The notes beneath the pieces are model-generated. The model saw only the letters and a list, made by a program, of their open reading frames with translations. It was not told the DNA's origin and did no database searches. Made by a program: the position numbers and the translations under genes. This document shows, in pieces, positions 48,194 through 56,442 of a stretch of DNA of 64,000 nt. The stretch is from the NCBI GenBank assembly GCA_947632175.1, contig CANROC010000017.1, forward strand, positions 1 through 64,000, written 5' to 3'. The first letter of the stretch is position 1. Every line of letters begins with the position of its first letter. This stretch comes from an uncultured Oscillospiraceae bacterium (GTDB taxonomy: Bacteria > Bacillota > Clostridia > Oscillospirales > Oscillospiraceae).

Positions 48194-49885
48194 TCAATCC
48201 TCCGGCGCGGGCTTTTTCTTCTTCTTGGAGACCACGACGACCACGACGGCGGCCAGGATCACGGCGCCCCCGACGCCGGCCGCCGCCCAAGCCCAGGGGA
48301 AGCCGGCGGACCGGCCGCCTACGGTATCGTAGTTTTTCGCCGCGGACGGGTCAAGGAGCCCCACGCGCCGGCCCTCCACCACGAGATACAGATCGTAGAT
48401 CCAGTCGCCGTCCGTGTCCCTGGGAGTGATGGCGTCGTATCGGAGGGGCAGGAGCTCCCCGCCGTGGAGGCTGTAAAGCCCGTATTTGCCCGCCTCCATG
48501 GCCAGGAAGACCTGGTTGTTGTAGTCACAGCACCGCCCGTCCAACTCTTGGAGATCCAGCAGCACCTTGCCCTGCCTGTCCAGCACGCTCGTCGGCAGTT
48601 GGTCGTCCCCGGAGGTGATCTGCCGGTTCCTGGTATTGACGACGAACACGTCCTCGAGGACGGCGATGGAGTCCGCCTGGACGGGCTCCAGCACATAAGC
48701 GCCTGTTTCGTCCACCAGCGCGCGCGTGTCCCCCCGGGACACCTGGAAAAGCCCGCCGCCCAGGGCGCGGATCTCGTCATATTCCATGGGCAGGAGCTCC
48801 CGCCCGGACAGGTCCAGAAGGCCCGTTTTCCCGGCCTGGTCGTACACGGTTATGCACTCTCCGGTCCAGTCCGGGTAGGTCCCAGCGTACTGAAAGGGCA
48901 CCACGGTATTGCCCTTGGCGTCGATGACCCCCCATAAGTCCCCCTGCGACGCCTCCGCCAGACCCAGACGGAAGGAGCCGATGTACCCGAAGGCGTCCCC
49001 CAGGGGGATGACCTCGTTCCCGTTGGCGTCCATGACGCCCACGCGCCCGCCGGCCCGGACGACGCAAAGCCCCTCGGACATGCCGGTTATGTCGTCATAC
49101 GCAAAGTCGATGACCGTCCGCCCCGCCGTATCCAGCACGCCGCACAGGCCGTCCGCGTTTCTCGCCACGACGAACCCCTCCTGGGGCGACGACAGGTTCT
49201 GATACAGCCCGAAGGGGATGCGCACCGTGCCCCTGGCGTCGATGAGCCCCACGGCCCTGTCCAGGCGCACCGGGCAGAACCACGCCTCGCCCTCGGCGCC
49301 GTAAAACCGCCCGGAGAAGTTGAAATCGTTCTCAAAGGAGAAAGTCATCACGAGCTCTCCCCCGGCGTTCAGAAGATACGCTTCCTTTTCGGACGCGGAG
49401 ACCATGCCGAACATTCCGCCGCCCAGGTCCTCCGGGGCGGAGCAGACCGGCGCGACGAGGACCCGGCCCCCGCTGTCCATGACGCCGAAGCGGTTGGCGC
49501 CGCCGTCGCTGAAGGCGACCAGGTCCTTGCTCAGGGGATACGCCCTGGCATAGTCCGTCAGATCCCCGGTCTCAACGTCGAAGACCAGGCTCTCGCCGCC
49601 GACCCTGATCTGCTCCACGGACAGAAGGCCCAGGGACTCCACGTAATTGAGCTGGTAGTACCCGGGGACCGGCACATGATCGGTCTGCGAGAAATCGATG
49701 TAGAACAAATCGGCGCGCGCCTTCTGATCCGTCCGGAGCCGGTCCGCCAGGTCCTCCGGCAGCTCAAAGTCCAGCCACCGGATCTCGGATTCCATCGTCT
49801 TCCCCTCCGCCGCCGCCGGCAGCGCCAAAGCCGCCGCCAGCGTAAGCGCCAGGACCAATGCCAACAATTTTTTCATGATGATCAT
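48194..49885 (-). CDS. WG-repeat membrane protein lacking the zinc ribbon (paralog 3)
   Basis: 563 residues. Signal peptide (MKKLLALVLALTLAAALALP), mature start EIRWLDFELPEDLADRLRTD shared with paralogs, WG-type repeats (CGVLDTAGRTVIDFAYDD; VGVMDANGNEVIPL; WGVIDAKGNTVVPFQY), membrane helix near residue 535 and a short KKKKKPAPED tail. It ends exactly where the others carry the linker and zinc ribbon. Two ATGs (49885, 49876) share one AAGGAG; the first is listed, the second fits the paralogs. First gene of the three-gene run. Confidence 0.85.
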   Translation of the reverse strand: MIIMKKLLALVLALTLAAALALPAAAEGKTMESEIRWLDFELPEDLADRLRTDQKARADLFYIDFSQTDHVPVPGYYQLNYVESLGLLSVEQIRVGGESLVFDVETGDLTDYARAYPLSKDLVAFSDGGANRFGVMDSGGRVLVAPVCSAPEDLGGGMFGMVSASEKEAYLLNAGGELVMTFSFENDFNFSGRFYGAEGEAWFCPVRLDRAVGLIDARGTVRIPFGLYQNLSSPQEGFVVARNADGLCGVLDTAGRTVIDFAYDDITGMSEGLCVVRAGGRVGVMDANGNEVIPLGDAFGYIGSFRLGLAEASQGDLWGVIDAKGNTVVPFQYAGTYPDWTGECITVYDQAGKTGLLDLSGRELLPMEYDEIRALGGGLFQVSRGDTRALVDETGAYVLEPVQADSIAVLEDVFVVNTRNRQITSGDDQLPTSVLDRQGKVLLDLQELDGRCCDYNNQVFLAMEAGKYGLYSLHGGELLPLRYDAITPRDTDGDWIYDLYLVVEGRRVGLLDPSAAKNYDTVGGRSAGFPWAWAAAGVGGAVILAAVVVVVVSKKKKKPAPED

Positions 49886-49908
49886 CCTCTCCTTATGCTA
49901 TGGATCGT

Positions 49909-50979
49909 TTAGGAAACGGCCCTCGCGATGGTCCCGCCGGCCAGGACCCGGTCGCCGGCGTAGAGAACGGCGGCCTGGCCGGGGGCGACGGCCCGCTGGG
50001 GGGCGTCGAAGGTCAGGAGAAGGCCGTTATCGACCGGTTCGGCAAGGCAGGGCTCCTCCTTTTGCCGGTAGCGCAGCTTCGCCGCGCAGGAAAGGGGGAA
50101 GGCCGGCGGCGTCAGCCAGTTCACGTCCTCCACCAGGCACGAGCGGGCGTACAGCCCCTCCTCAAAGCTCACGGTGACGGTGTTGGCCGCCATGTCCTTG
50201 GATTTGACATACAGGGGCCGCTGGGCGGCGACGCCCAGGCCCCGCCGCTGGCCCACGGTGTAGCCCGCCGCGCCCCGGTGTCGCCCGAGAACGCGGCCCG
50301 TCTCGTCCACCAGGTCCCCGGGGACGCTCTTTGCCCCGGTGTAGCGCTCCAGGAACGTGAGATAATCCCCGTCCGGGACGAAGCAGATGTCCTGACTCTC
50401 CTTTTTCCGGGCGTTCAAAAATCCCTCCCGCGCGGCGACGGCCCGGACCTCCTCCTTGGTGAGCTCCCCCAGGGGGAAGAGGGCGCCGGCCAGCTGCTCC
50501 GGCGTCAGGCACGCCAGCACATAGCTCTGGTCCTTGGAGAGGTCCCGCGCCTTATAAAGGGCCGGCCCCTCCGGCGTCTCCGCCCGGCGGACATAGTGGC
50601 CCGTGGCGATATACGCACAGCCGATCTGCCGGGCGTAGTCGGCCAGGGCCGCGAATTTCATCTCTTTGTTGCAGTCGATGCAGGGGTTGGGCGTGCGCCC
50701 CCGGGCGTACTCCGCCGCGAACCGGTCGATGACACGCTCCCGGAACCGGCGGGACAGGTCCAGGGTGAGAAAGGGGATGTCCAGCTTGGCGCAGACGGCG
50801 CGGGCGTCCTCCACATCGTCCACGGAGCAGCAGGTGGATTCCCCCGCCAGGCCCAGCAGGGCGTTGTCGAAAAGCCGCATGGTGACCCCCACGCAGTCGA
50901 ACCCCGCCTCCTTCAGCAAATAAGCCGCCACGGAGGAGTCCACCCCTCCGCTCATGGCCACCAAAACCGTCTTTCCCAT
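49909..50979 (-). CDS. mnmA: tRNA-specific 2-thiouridylase MnmA
   Basis: 356 residues. Thiolates U34 of Lys, Glu and Gln tRNAs using ATP and a sulfur relay. The PP-loop is MSGGVDSSVAAYLL (residues 9-22); the two catalytic Cys are in NPCIDCNKEMKF (about 100-103) and ESQDICFVPDGDY (about 198). The beta-barrel C-terminal domain is present. No strong ribosome binding site is visible at ATG 50979. Confidence 0.96.
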   Translation of the reverse strand: MGKTVLVAMSGGVDSSVAAYLLKEAGFDCVGVTMRLFDNALLGLAGESTCCSVDDVEDARAVCAKLDIPFLTLDLSRRFRERVIDRFAAEYARGRTPNPCIDCNKEMKFAALADYARQIGCAYIATGHYVRRAETPEGPALYKARDLSKDQSYVLACLTPEQLAGALFPLGELTKEEVRAVAAREGFLNARKKESQDICFVPDGDYLTFLERYTGAKSVPGDLVDETGRVLGRHRGAAGYTVGQRRGLGVAAQRPLYVKSKDMAANTVTVSFEEGLYARSCLVEDVNWLTPPAFPLSCAAKLRYRQKEEPCLAEPVDNGLLLTFDAPQRAVAPGQAAVLYAGDRVLAGGTIARAVS

Positions 50980-51117
50980 ACCGCGTCATCGACCCCGTTT
51001 TTCCCATATGTACTTTAAATTATATTGCGCCCCCGCCCCAATGTCAACAAAAAGCTTTTTCCCGGAAGGACAACCCAAGCCGTGGGACGTTTCCCGGAAG
51101 CCTTAGCGACGGGCAAC

Positions 51118-51307
51118 GGGCTCGAATACCCCGCCGCTGCGGCGGCACCCCTTTTTCCGAAAAAGGGGTCAGGGGAATAAGGATGCGGCGCTTCGCGCCG
51201 CCTTTATAAAAAATTGCGCCGCAAAGCGGCGCAAAACCTTTTTAAAAGCCCCTCCCTTCGGGAGGGGTGCCCGAGCGAAGCGATGGGCAGGGTGGGGGCG
51301 TCTGTCG
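51118..51307. repeat. Dispersed composite repeat, family A, copy 1
   Basis: String of hairpins: CCGCCGCTGCGGCGG, CCCCTTTTTCCGAAAAAGGGG, GGCGCTTCGCGCC, TTGCGCCGCAAAGCGGCGCAA and CCCCTCCCTTCGGGAGGGG. Nearly the same order recurs at 60127-60300. Non-coding; it fills the mnmA-parS gap together with a GGGCGGGTTTAGAACCCGCCC hairpin. Confidence 0.8.
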
Positions 51308-51341
51308 GATCCCGCACGGGCGGGTTTAGAACCCGCCCCTA

Positions 51342-51389
51342 CTTTACTATAATAAAATGTTCCACGTGGAACATTTTATTATAGTAAAG
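51342..51389. repeat. Perfect 48-bp palindrome centred on parS
   Basis: Two 24-bp arms starting CTTTACTATAATAAAATG are exact reverse complements with no loop. Each arm contains TATAAT. The central 16 bases are the parS site. Confidence 0.95.
51358..51373. promoter_or_regulatory. parS: parS centromere site (ParB binding)
   Basis: TGTTCCACGTGGAACA is a fully symmetric match to the bacterial parS consensus TGTTNCACGTGNAACA. It lies 9.6 kb from dnaA, as expected for origin-proximal ParB loading sites. Confidence 0.93.
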
Positions 51390-51406
51390 CAAACCGCAAA
51401 GCCAGC

Positions 51407-51964
51407 TTATGCCACATTCGGGCTCTCCCGCATGGCGAGGATGGTCTTCTCCATCAGCTCCTCCAACGTCCAGCCCAGCATGTCCGCGCCGCGGCGGATG
51501 ACGTCACGGTCACAGCCGGCGGCGAACTTTTTGTCCTTGAACTTCTTCTTGACGGAGGAGACCTCCAGGTCGCCGACGCTCTTGGACGGGCGCATGAGGG
51601 CCGCCGCGCCGATGAGGCCCGTGAGCTCGTCGGCGGCGAAGAGGACCTTTTCCATGAGCCTCTCCGGCTCCACGTCCGAGCAGATGCCGTACCCGTGGGA
51701 CACCACCGCGTGGATGACGCTCTCGTCCACGCCGTTCTCCCGCAAAAGCTCCGGGGCCTTTTGACAGTGCTCCTCGGGGTAGAGCTCAAAGTCCACGTCG
51801 TGGAGGATGCCCACGGCCTTCCAGTAGTCCGCCTCGGCCTCCAGGCCCAGGTCCTTGGCGAACCACGCCATCACGTCCCCGACGACGCGGGCGTGGGAGA
51901 GGTGGAACTCGCCGGTGTTGTATTTTTTGGTGATCTCATAAGCCTCCTCGGGCGTGGGGATCAT
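51407..51964 (-). CDS. HD-domain hydrolase
   Basis: 185 residues. HD superfamily phosphohydrolase: EFHLSHARVVGDVMAWFAKD, then AVGILHDVDFELYPEEH (HD pair) and a later Asp (VLFAADELTGLIGAAALMRP). Common as a stand-alone protein in Clostridia, with unknown substrate. ATG 51964 has GGGAGG upstream; the longer reading from 52069 runs over promoter sequence and is rejected. Confidence 0.85.
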   Translation of the reverse strand: MIPTPEEAYEITKKYNTGEFHLSHARVVGDVMAWFAKDLGLEAEADYWKAVGILHDVDFELYPEEHCQKAPELLRENGVDESVIHAVVSHGYGICSDVEPERLMEKVLFAADELTGLIGAAALMRPSKSVGDLEVSSVKKKFKDKKFAAGCDRDVIRRGADMLGWTLEELMEKTILAMRESPNVA

Positions 51965-52068
51965 GGTCAGGACCTCCCGTTCAGGAAAATTTACCGCTAT
52001 TATATGGCGGCAGAGCGGATTTGTCAACCAAAAGGCGCTGTATCCGGCGGACAAACATTTTTTCACCA

Positions 52069-52110
52069 TTTACAAAAAATTCACTCTTGCGGGGAAAAAG
52101 GTTTTATAAT
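52069..52110 (+). promoter_or_regulatory. Promoter of the two-component operon with OmpR-type direct repeat
   Basis: TTTACA (52069-52074) and TTCACT (52080-52085) form an 11-bp-spaced direct repeat. The second half-site is exactly 19 bp before TATAAT (52105-52110). The usual -35 box is missing, as in activator-dependent promoters. The same arrangement is seen at 54325-54377. Confidence 0.6.
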
Positions 52111-52154
52111 AGACTAATATCAAAAAGGAAAATTATCTTTAGGGGGGTTTATCC

Positions 52155-52853
52155 GTGTCGGAAAAGATCCTGGTGGTGGAGGACGACGTCAACATCGCCG
52201 AGCTCCTGCGGCTCTATCTGGAGCGGGAGGGGATGCACGTGACCGTCGCCCACGACGGAGAGGCGGGGGTCGCGGCCTTTGAGCGGGAGGGGCCGGACCT
52301 GATGCTTCTGGACATCATGCTCCCCCGGCTGGACGGCTGGGGGGTCCTGCGGCAGATCCGGGCCAAGAGCAGCGTGCCGGTGATCATGGTCACCGCCAAG
52401 GGCGAGACCTTCGACAAGGTCACCGGCCTTGAGATGGGCGCCGACGACTACATCGTCAAGCCTTTCGACGTGAAGGAGGTGGCCGCCCGCATCCGCGCCG
52501 TCCTGCGCCGGTATAACGGGGAAAAGCCGGAGAACCGCAAGCGCCTTGTGTTCGACAAGCTCATCATCGACATGGAGTCCTTCGTCCTCACCGTGGACGG
52601 CAAGCGGGTGGACATCCCGCCCAAGGAGATGGAGCTTCTCTATCATCTGGCCCTGTCGCCCAACCGGGTCTATACCCGCAACCAGCTTCTGGACGAGGTG
52701 TGGGGCTTTGACTACTTCGGGGACTCCCGCACCGTGGACGTCCACATCAAGCGCCTGCGGGAGAAGCTGGAGAACGTCTCCGAGGAGTGGGCGCTGAAGA
52801 CCGTCTGGGGCGTGGGGTACAAGTTCGAGCTGCGCGACCAGGAGGAGAAGTGA
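52155..52853 (+). CDS. OmpR/PhoB-family response regulator
   Basis: 232 residues: receiver domain (KILVVEDDVNIAELLRLYLE; phospho-Asp in LMLLDIMLPRLDGW, about residue 53; Lys in IVKPFD) and winged helix-turn-helix (LYHLALSPNRVYTRNQLLDE; SRTVDVHIKRLREKL). GTG 52155 with AGGGGGG upstream. Located ten bases before its kinase. Likely recognises TTYACA direct repeats upstream of its own gene and of the RNA locus after the kinase. Confidence 0.93.
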   Translation: MSEKILVVEDDVNIAELLRLYLEREGMHVTVAHDGEAGVAAFEREGPDLMLLDIMLPRLDGWGVLRQIRAKSSVPVIMVTAKGETFDKVTGLEMGADDYIVKPFDVKEVAARIRAVLRRYNGEKPENRKRLVFDKLIIDMESFVLTVDGKRVDIPPKEMELLYHLALSPNRVYTRNQLLDEVWGFDYFGDSRTVDVHIKRLREKLENVSEEWALKTVWGVGYKFELRDQEEK

Positions 52854-52863
52854 CGGGCGGGCC

Positions 52864-54321
52864 ATGAAGAGCTTTTTTCGGAACGTCTACGTCAAAAATT
52901 TCATCACCGTGGTGCTCCTTTTCTGCCTGTGCATCTTTATTCTGGGCATGGCCTACGCCGCCATGAGCTACAGCTACATCCTCCGGGAGCGCAGCGACGG
53001 CATGGTGGAGTGCGCCCGGACCGCCGGGGCCATGCTGCGGTCCTTCACCGCCGATGACGGCGCGGACCTGGAGGGCATCGGCATCAAGTCGGTCCTCTCC
53101 TGGATCTCCCGGATGACCGGCTACCACATGCTGGTCACCGACAGCCAGGGGCTGGTCCTCAACTGCTCCGACAAGGACCCGGACTGCCCCCACATCGGCA
53201 TGACCGTCCCCGCCGCGGCGGTGGCGGCGGTGAACCGGGAGGGCGGCTACCGGGACATGACGCGCCTGGGCGGCGCCTTTGACGACAACCGGTTCGTCAT
53301 GGGCGTGCCCCTGCCCGCCGGGAGCGCGGGGTACCTCTTCGTCTCCGACGAGGCCGGCCGCATGAGCGGCATCTGGCGGGGCTTCGCGGACATCTTCGCC
53401 GCCTCCGCCATTTTGGTGGCGCTGCTGTCCTTCGCCGTGGCCTTCTTCGTGGTCCGGAAGCTCAGCCGCCCCATCAAGGAGATGTCCGACGCCGCCCGCA
53501 GCTACGCCCGGGGGGACTTCACCCCCCGCGTCCACACCGGCGACAGCGAGGACGAGGTGGCGGAGCTTGCCCAGACCTTCAACGTCATGGCCGACTCCCT
53601 GGAGCGCAGCGAAAAAAGCCGCCGGGAGCTGATCGCCAACGTCTCCCACGAGCTGAAGACCCCCATGACCACCATCGCCGGCTACGCCGACGGCCTTCTG
53701 GACGGCACCGTCCCCAAGGAGCGGGAGGCCGAATGCCTCCAGATCATCTCCTCGGAGACAAAGCGCCTTTCGCGCCTTGTGCGCGGGATGCTGGACATGA
53801 GCCAGCTCCAGTCCAAGACGCCCCTGGAGCTCCAGAGCCGGACCTTCGACCTGCTGGAGGTGGTCTGCCAGAGCCTTCTGAGCCTGGAGCGGAAGATCAC
53901 CTCCCGGAATCTGGATGTGGAGACGCTCCTGCCCGAGGAGGCCGTCTACGTCCACGGCGACGCGGACGCCATCACCCAGGTGGTCCACAACCTCCTGGAC
54001 AACGCCGCCAAATTCGCCACCCCCGGCACGAGCCTGTCCGTCAGGCTGTGGCGGGAGGAGGGCAGGGCCTTCGTGTCCGTGTCCGACCGGGGCGAGACCA
54101 TCCCCAAGGAGGAGCTGCCCCGCATCTTCGAGCGCTTCCACAAGTCCGACGCCTCCCGGAGCATGGACCGGGACGGCGTGGGCCTGGGCCTTTATATCGC
54201 CAAGACCATCCTGGACAGCCACGGAAGCTCCATCTACGTCACCAGCCGCGACGGGCTCACCACCTTCACCTTCGACATGAAGCTGGCCAAAAGCCGCCCT
54301 AATGAGCCGAGAGAGGCGTGA
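52864..54321 (+). CDS. Membrane sensor histidine kinase
   Basis: 485 residues. Two membrane helices (about 11-38 and 172-196) enclose an extracellular sensor domain of about 130 residues. Then HAMP (VRKLSRPIKEMSDAARSYAR), dimerisation box ANVSHELKTPMTTI (His about 262), N-box VVHNLLDNAAKFA and G-box DGVGLGLYIAKTIL. The extracytoplasmic part has two Cys (LNCSDKDPDCPH) that could sense redox or bind metal. The stimulus is unknown. Confidence 0.93.
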   Translation: MKSFFRNVYVKNFITVVLLFCLCIFILGMAYAAMSYSYILRERSDGMVECARTAGAMLRSFTADDGADLEGIGIKSVLSWISRMTGYHMLVTDSQGLVLNCSDKDPDCPHIGMTVPAAAVAAVNREGGYRDMTRLGGAFDDNRFVMGVPLPAGSAGYLFVSDEAGRMSGIWRGFADIFAASAILVALLSFAVAFFVVRKLSRPIKEMSDAARSYARGDFTPRVHTGDSEDEVAELAQTFNVMADSLERSEKSRRELIANVSHELKTPMTTIAGYADGLLDGTVPKEREAECLQIISSETKRLSRLVRGMLDMSQLQSKTPLELQSRTFDLLEVVCQSLLSLERKITSRNLDVETLLPEEAVYVHGDADAITQVVHNLLDNAAKFATPGTSLSVRLWREEGRAFVSVSDRGETIPKEELPRIFERFHKSDASRSMDRDGVGLGLYIAKTILDSHGSSIYVTSRDGLTTFTFDMKLAKSRPNEPREA

Positions 54322-54324
54322 ATA

Positions 54325-54377
54325 TTCACAAAAAGGTTATACTTTGTTCACAACTTTCTTGCATTCGCGTGTATAAT
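54325..54377 (+). promoter_or_regulatory. Candidate regulated promoter after the kinase gene
   Basis: TTCACA at 54325-54330 and 54347-54352, spaced 22 bp (two helical turns). The second is exactly 19 bp before TATAAT (54372-54377), as at the operon's own promoter. It begins four bases after the kinase stop. Confidence 0.55.
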
Positions 54378-54383
54378 AAAACA

Positions 54384-54530
54384 TGAAGCGATTCCTCCAG
54401 AACCGGCCATATCCCCCAATATGACCGGACAGCTTCGGCGGATCTCTCCCAATCCGTCAACTCAGCGCACGCTGAGTGTTTCTCCCTCATTTTTTGTAAA
54501 TGCCCCACCCCAAACGGGTGGGGCATTTAC
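54384..54530 (+). ncRNA. Candidate C-rich small RNA controlled by the two-component system
   Basis: About 110-147 nt without a convincing ORF. Hairpin CCGGCCATAT/ATATGACCGG with a CCCCCA loop (54403-54428), hairpin ACTCAGCG/CGCTGAGT (54460-54477), a U run (54490-54495) and a perfect 15-bp hairpin (54496-54530). Four unpaired or loop C-rich motifs (TTCCTCC, ATCCCCCA, TCTCTCCC, TTTCTCCCTC) could pair with Shine-Dalgarno sequences, as in the CiaR-dependent csRNAs of streptococci and RsaE-type RNAs. The exact 3' end is uncertain because neither hairpin has a classical U tract right after it. Confidence 0.45.
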
Positions 54531-54548
54531 TACTCTGCCGGGGGAGCG

Positions 54549-54586
54549 AAAAAAGAACCCCCGAAAGCCTTGCGGCCTCGGGGGAG
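54549..54586 (-). terminator. Terminator after rpsI
   Basis: CCCCCG/CGGGGG-based hairpin including GGCCGCAAGGC, followed on the minus strand by TTCTTTTTTCGC. Confidence 0.85.
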
Positions 54587-54606
54587 TTGTCTCTATGGGG
54601 ATAGGC

Positions 54607-55011
54607 TCAGCGCTTGGAGAACTGAGGCGCGCGACGGGCGGCTTTGAGGCCGTACTTCTTGCGCTCTTTCATTCTCGGGTCGCGGGTGAGGAAGCCGGCG
54701 GCCTTGAGGGGGGCGCGGTAGCTCTCATCGACCTCCAGGAGGGCGCGGGCGATGCCGTGACGGACGGCGCCGGCCTGGCCGGAGACGCCGCCGCCGGTGA
54801 CGGTGGCCTCGATGTCCACCTTGCCGGTGACGCCCACGGTGTTCAGGGGCTGACGGACGATGAACTTCAGGGTATCAAGCCCGAAGTAGTCGTCGATATC
54901 CCGGCCGTTGACGGTGATCTTGCCGGTGCCGCCGGGGAAGAGGTGCACGCGGGCCACGGAGGACTTCCGGCGGCCGGTGCCGTACATATAGGGCTTCTTG
55001 GACGTATACAT
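54607..55011 (-). CDS. rpsI: 30S ribosomal protein S9
   Basis: 134 residues, normal length. Typical [20 protein letters not shown] at the N-terminus, [19 protein letters not shown] in the middle and the basic C-terminus ([16 protein letters not shown]) that reaches the decoding site. Second gene of the rplM-rpsI operon, with a ribosome binding site AGGAGGAG. Confidence 0.98.
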   Translation of the reverse strand: MYTSKKPYMYGTGRRKSSVARVHLFPGGTGKITVNGRDIDDYFGLDTLKFIVRQPLNTVGVTGKVDIEATVTGGGVSGQAGAVRHGIARALLEVDESYRAPLKAAGFLTRDPRMKERKKYGLKAARRAPQFSKR

Positions 55012-55025
55012 TCTCTTGCTCCTCC

Positions 55026-55457
55026 TTACTCCTGGGTCCAGGCTTCGGGCTTCTGGGCCTCGTGCTTGTGCTCCGCGCCGGCGTAGACGCGCAGACGGGT
55101 GAGCTGCTCACGGCCCAGAGAGTTCTTGGCCAGCATTCCCTTGACGGCCTCGGTCATGGCGAACTCGGGACGCTCGGCCATGATCTTGGCGTACTGGACC
55201 TCCTTGAGGCCCCCGATCCAGCCGGAGTGGTGGCGGTAATACTTGTCGGTGAGCTTTTTGCCGGTGAGAACGGCCTGGGACGCGTTGATGACGATGACGA
55301 AGTCGCCGCAGTCAACGTTGGGGGTGTAGTCGGCCTTGTGCTTGCCGCGCAGGAGCGTCGCGGCCTTGACGGCGGTCCGTCCAAGGGGCTTGCCCGCCGC
55401 GTCCAGGACGTACCATTTACGGGAAACGGTCTCCTTTTTTGCCAGTGTAGTGGACAT
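55026..55457 (-). CDS. rplM: 50S ribosomal protein L13
   Basis: 143 residues. Family features: [40 protein letters not shown], and [13 protein letters not shown]. First gene of the operon; GGAGGCACACC precedes the start. The 60-base leader may carry the usual L13 autoregulatory structure but this cannot be settled by eye. Confidence 0.98.
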   Translation of the reverse strand: MSTTLAKKETVSRKWYVLDAAGKPLGRTAVKAATLLRGKHKADYTPNVDCGDFVIVINASQAVLTGKKLTDKYYRHHSGWIGGLKEVQYAKIMAERPEFAMTEAVKGMLAKNSLGREQLTRLRVYAGAEHKHEAQKPEAWTQE

Positions 55458-55516
55458 GGTGTGCCTCCAAAATAGAATATAGTAGTGAAAATGCAGAAAA
55501 TTTAACGTGCCCTATT

Positions 55517-55545
55517 TTTATAGCACGATTCCCCCGAGGTGTCAA
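55517..55545 (-). promoter_or_regulatory. rplM-rpsI promoter
   Basis: Minus-strand TTGACA, 17-bp spacer, TATAAA. The 55546-55698 stretch beyond it is AT-rich and without a gene. Confidence 0.85.
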
Positions 55546-55698
55546 CACAAAATTCTGAAAAATTTTAAATAGGGGTCTACGTTCTTCGATTTTTAAACGT
55601 TTTCGCGCGTTTTCTGCGTTATGCTCGTGTGGCAAATGAAAATTTTTTTGAAAACCGCGCCCTTTTCCCCCGTTCCGGCGGTTCCTCAAAAAAACCTC

Positions 55699-55727
55699 TT
55701 TACAACCGGGAAATCTTATGTTAGAAT
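55699..55727 (+). promoter_or_regulatory. rpsO promoter
   Basis: TTTACA, 17-bp spacer, TAGAAT, 114 bases before rpsO. Confidence 0.75.
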
Positions 55728-55734
55728 GTCATGG

Positions 55735-55840
55735 ATTGCCCCTCTACCTCGTTTTGTGGAGCAGCCGGCATCGCTGCCGGGGCCTTTCGACCCGTTACGC
55801 GGTGGAGTGGGGACTATGAAAAGAAAGGAGCAAAACCGTC
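55735..55840 (+). promoter_or_regulatory. rpsO 5' leader, likely S15-binding
   Basis: About 105-base leader with a GCCGGCATCGCTGCCGGGGC hairpin and GGAGTGGGG near the start codon, consistent with an S15 autoregulatory leader. Exact class not determined. Confidence 0.45.
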
Positions 55841-56107
55841 ATGATCACCAAGGAGCAGAAGACAGCCGTCATTGACGCCAACCGCCGCAGCGAGAACGAC
55901 ACCGGGTCCCCCGAGGTCCAGATCGCCATCCTCACGGAGCGCATCAACCAGCTCACGGAGCACCTGAAGGTCCACAAGAACGACGCCCATTCCCGTCTTG
56001 GTATGTACAAGATGATCGGCCGCCGCCGCAGACTGCTGGACTACCTCATGGAGAAGGACATCGAGCGTTACCGCGCCATCATCGCCAAGCTCGGCATCCG
56101 CAAGTAA
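55841..56107 (+). CDS. rpsO: 30S ribosomal protein S15
   Basis: 88 residues, full length: [20 protein letters not shown], the [20 protein letters not shown] rRNA-binding segment. AAAGGAG precedes ATG 55841. Followed by pnp as in most bacteria. Confidence 0.98.
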   Translation: MITKEQKTAVIDANRRSENDTGSPEVQIAILTERINQLTEHLKVHKNDAHSRLGMYKMIGRRRRLLDYLMEKDIERYRAIIAKLGIRK

Positions 56108-56172
56108 ACGATCGGGTATTATATGCGGCCCAAAACCGCATATAATACTAATCGCCAATTAAAAGCTTTAAC

Positions 56173-56283
56173 CGAGCGGCGAGGATTTTTCGTGTCAGGC
56201 AAGGAAGACGCCGCAGGGAATACCCATTGGTATTTCCAAGGCGGCTGACGCCGCATGACGCGAAAAAGACCGGCGCGAATTAA
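56173..56283. repeat. Dispersed inverted-repeat element, copy 2 (family C)
   Basis: Same ends and inner structure as 37426-37535 (GCGGCGAGGATTTTTCG ... CGCGAAAAAGACCGGCGC). It is enclosed here by a larger palindrome: AGTATTATA-type ends with ATCGCCAATTAAAAGC at 56150 and its complement near 56286. Confidence 0.8.
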
Positions 56284-56442
56284 GGCTTTAATTGGCGATT
56301 AGTATTATACCCATTGTTGCTTTTTCCACCAACCCAGGAGCCGCGTTGTTTTAGTATTTGAAAGCGCGCCCGGCACGCCGGACACGGCTTCAAGTGCTAA
56401 AAAACTCGGCTCCGCAGAAAAAAATACAAAAGGAGTCACAAC

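Noticed and set aside
44758-48429. Plus-strand ORF of 1223 codons opposite the WG-repeat genes
   Set aside because: Antisense shadow of three genes with signal peptides, membrane helices and good ribosome binding sites.
54382-54423. 13-codon ORF at the start of the candidate small RNA
   Set aside because: No Shine-Dalgarno sequence; the ATG falls at or next to the predicted transcript start.
54496-54530. Perfect 15-bp hairpin taken as an ordinary terminator
   Set aside because: Neither strand has a U tract directly after it (TACTCTG on plus, ACAAAAAATG on minus), so it is reported only as structure within the RNA candidate.
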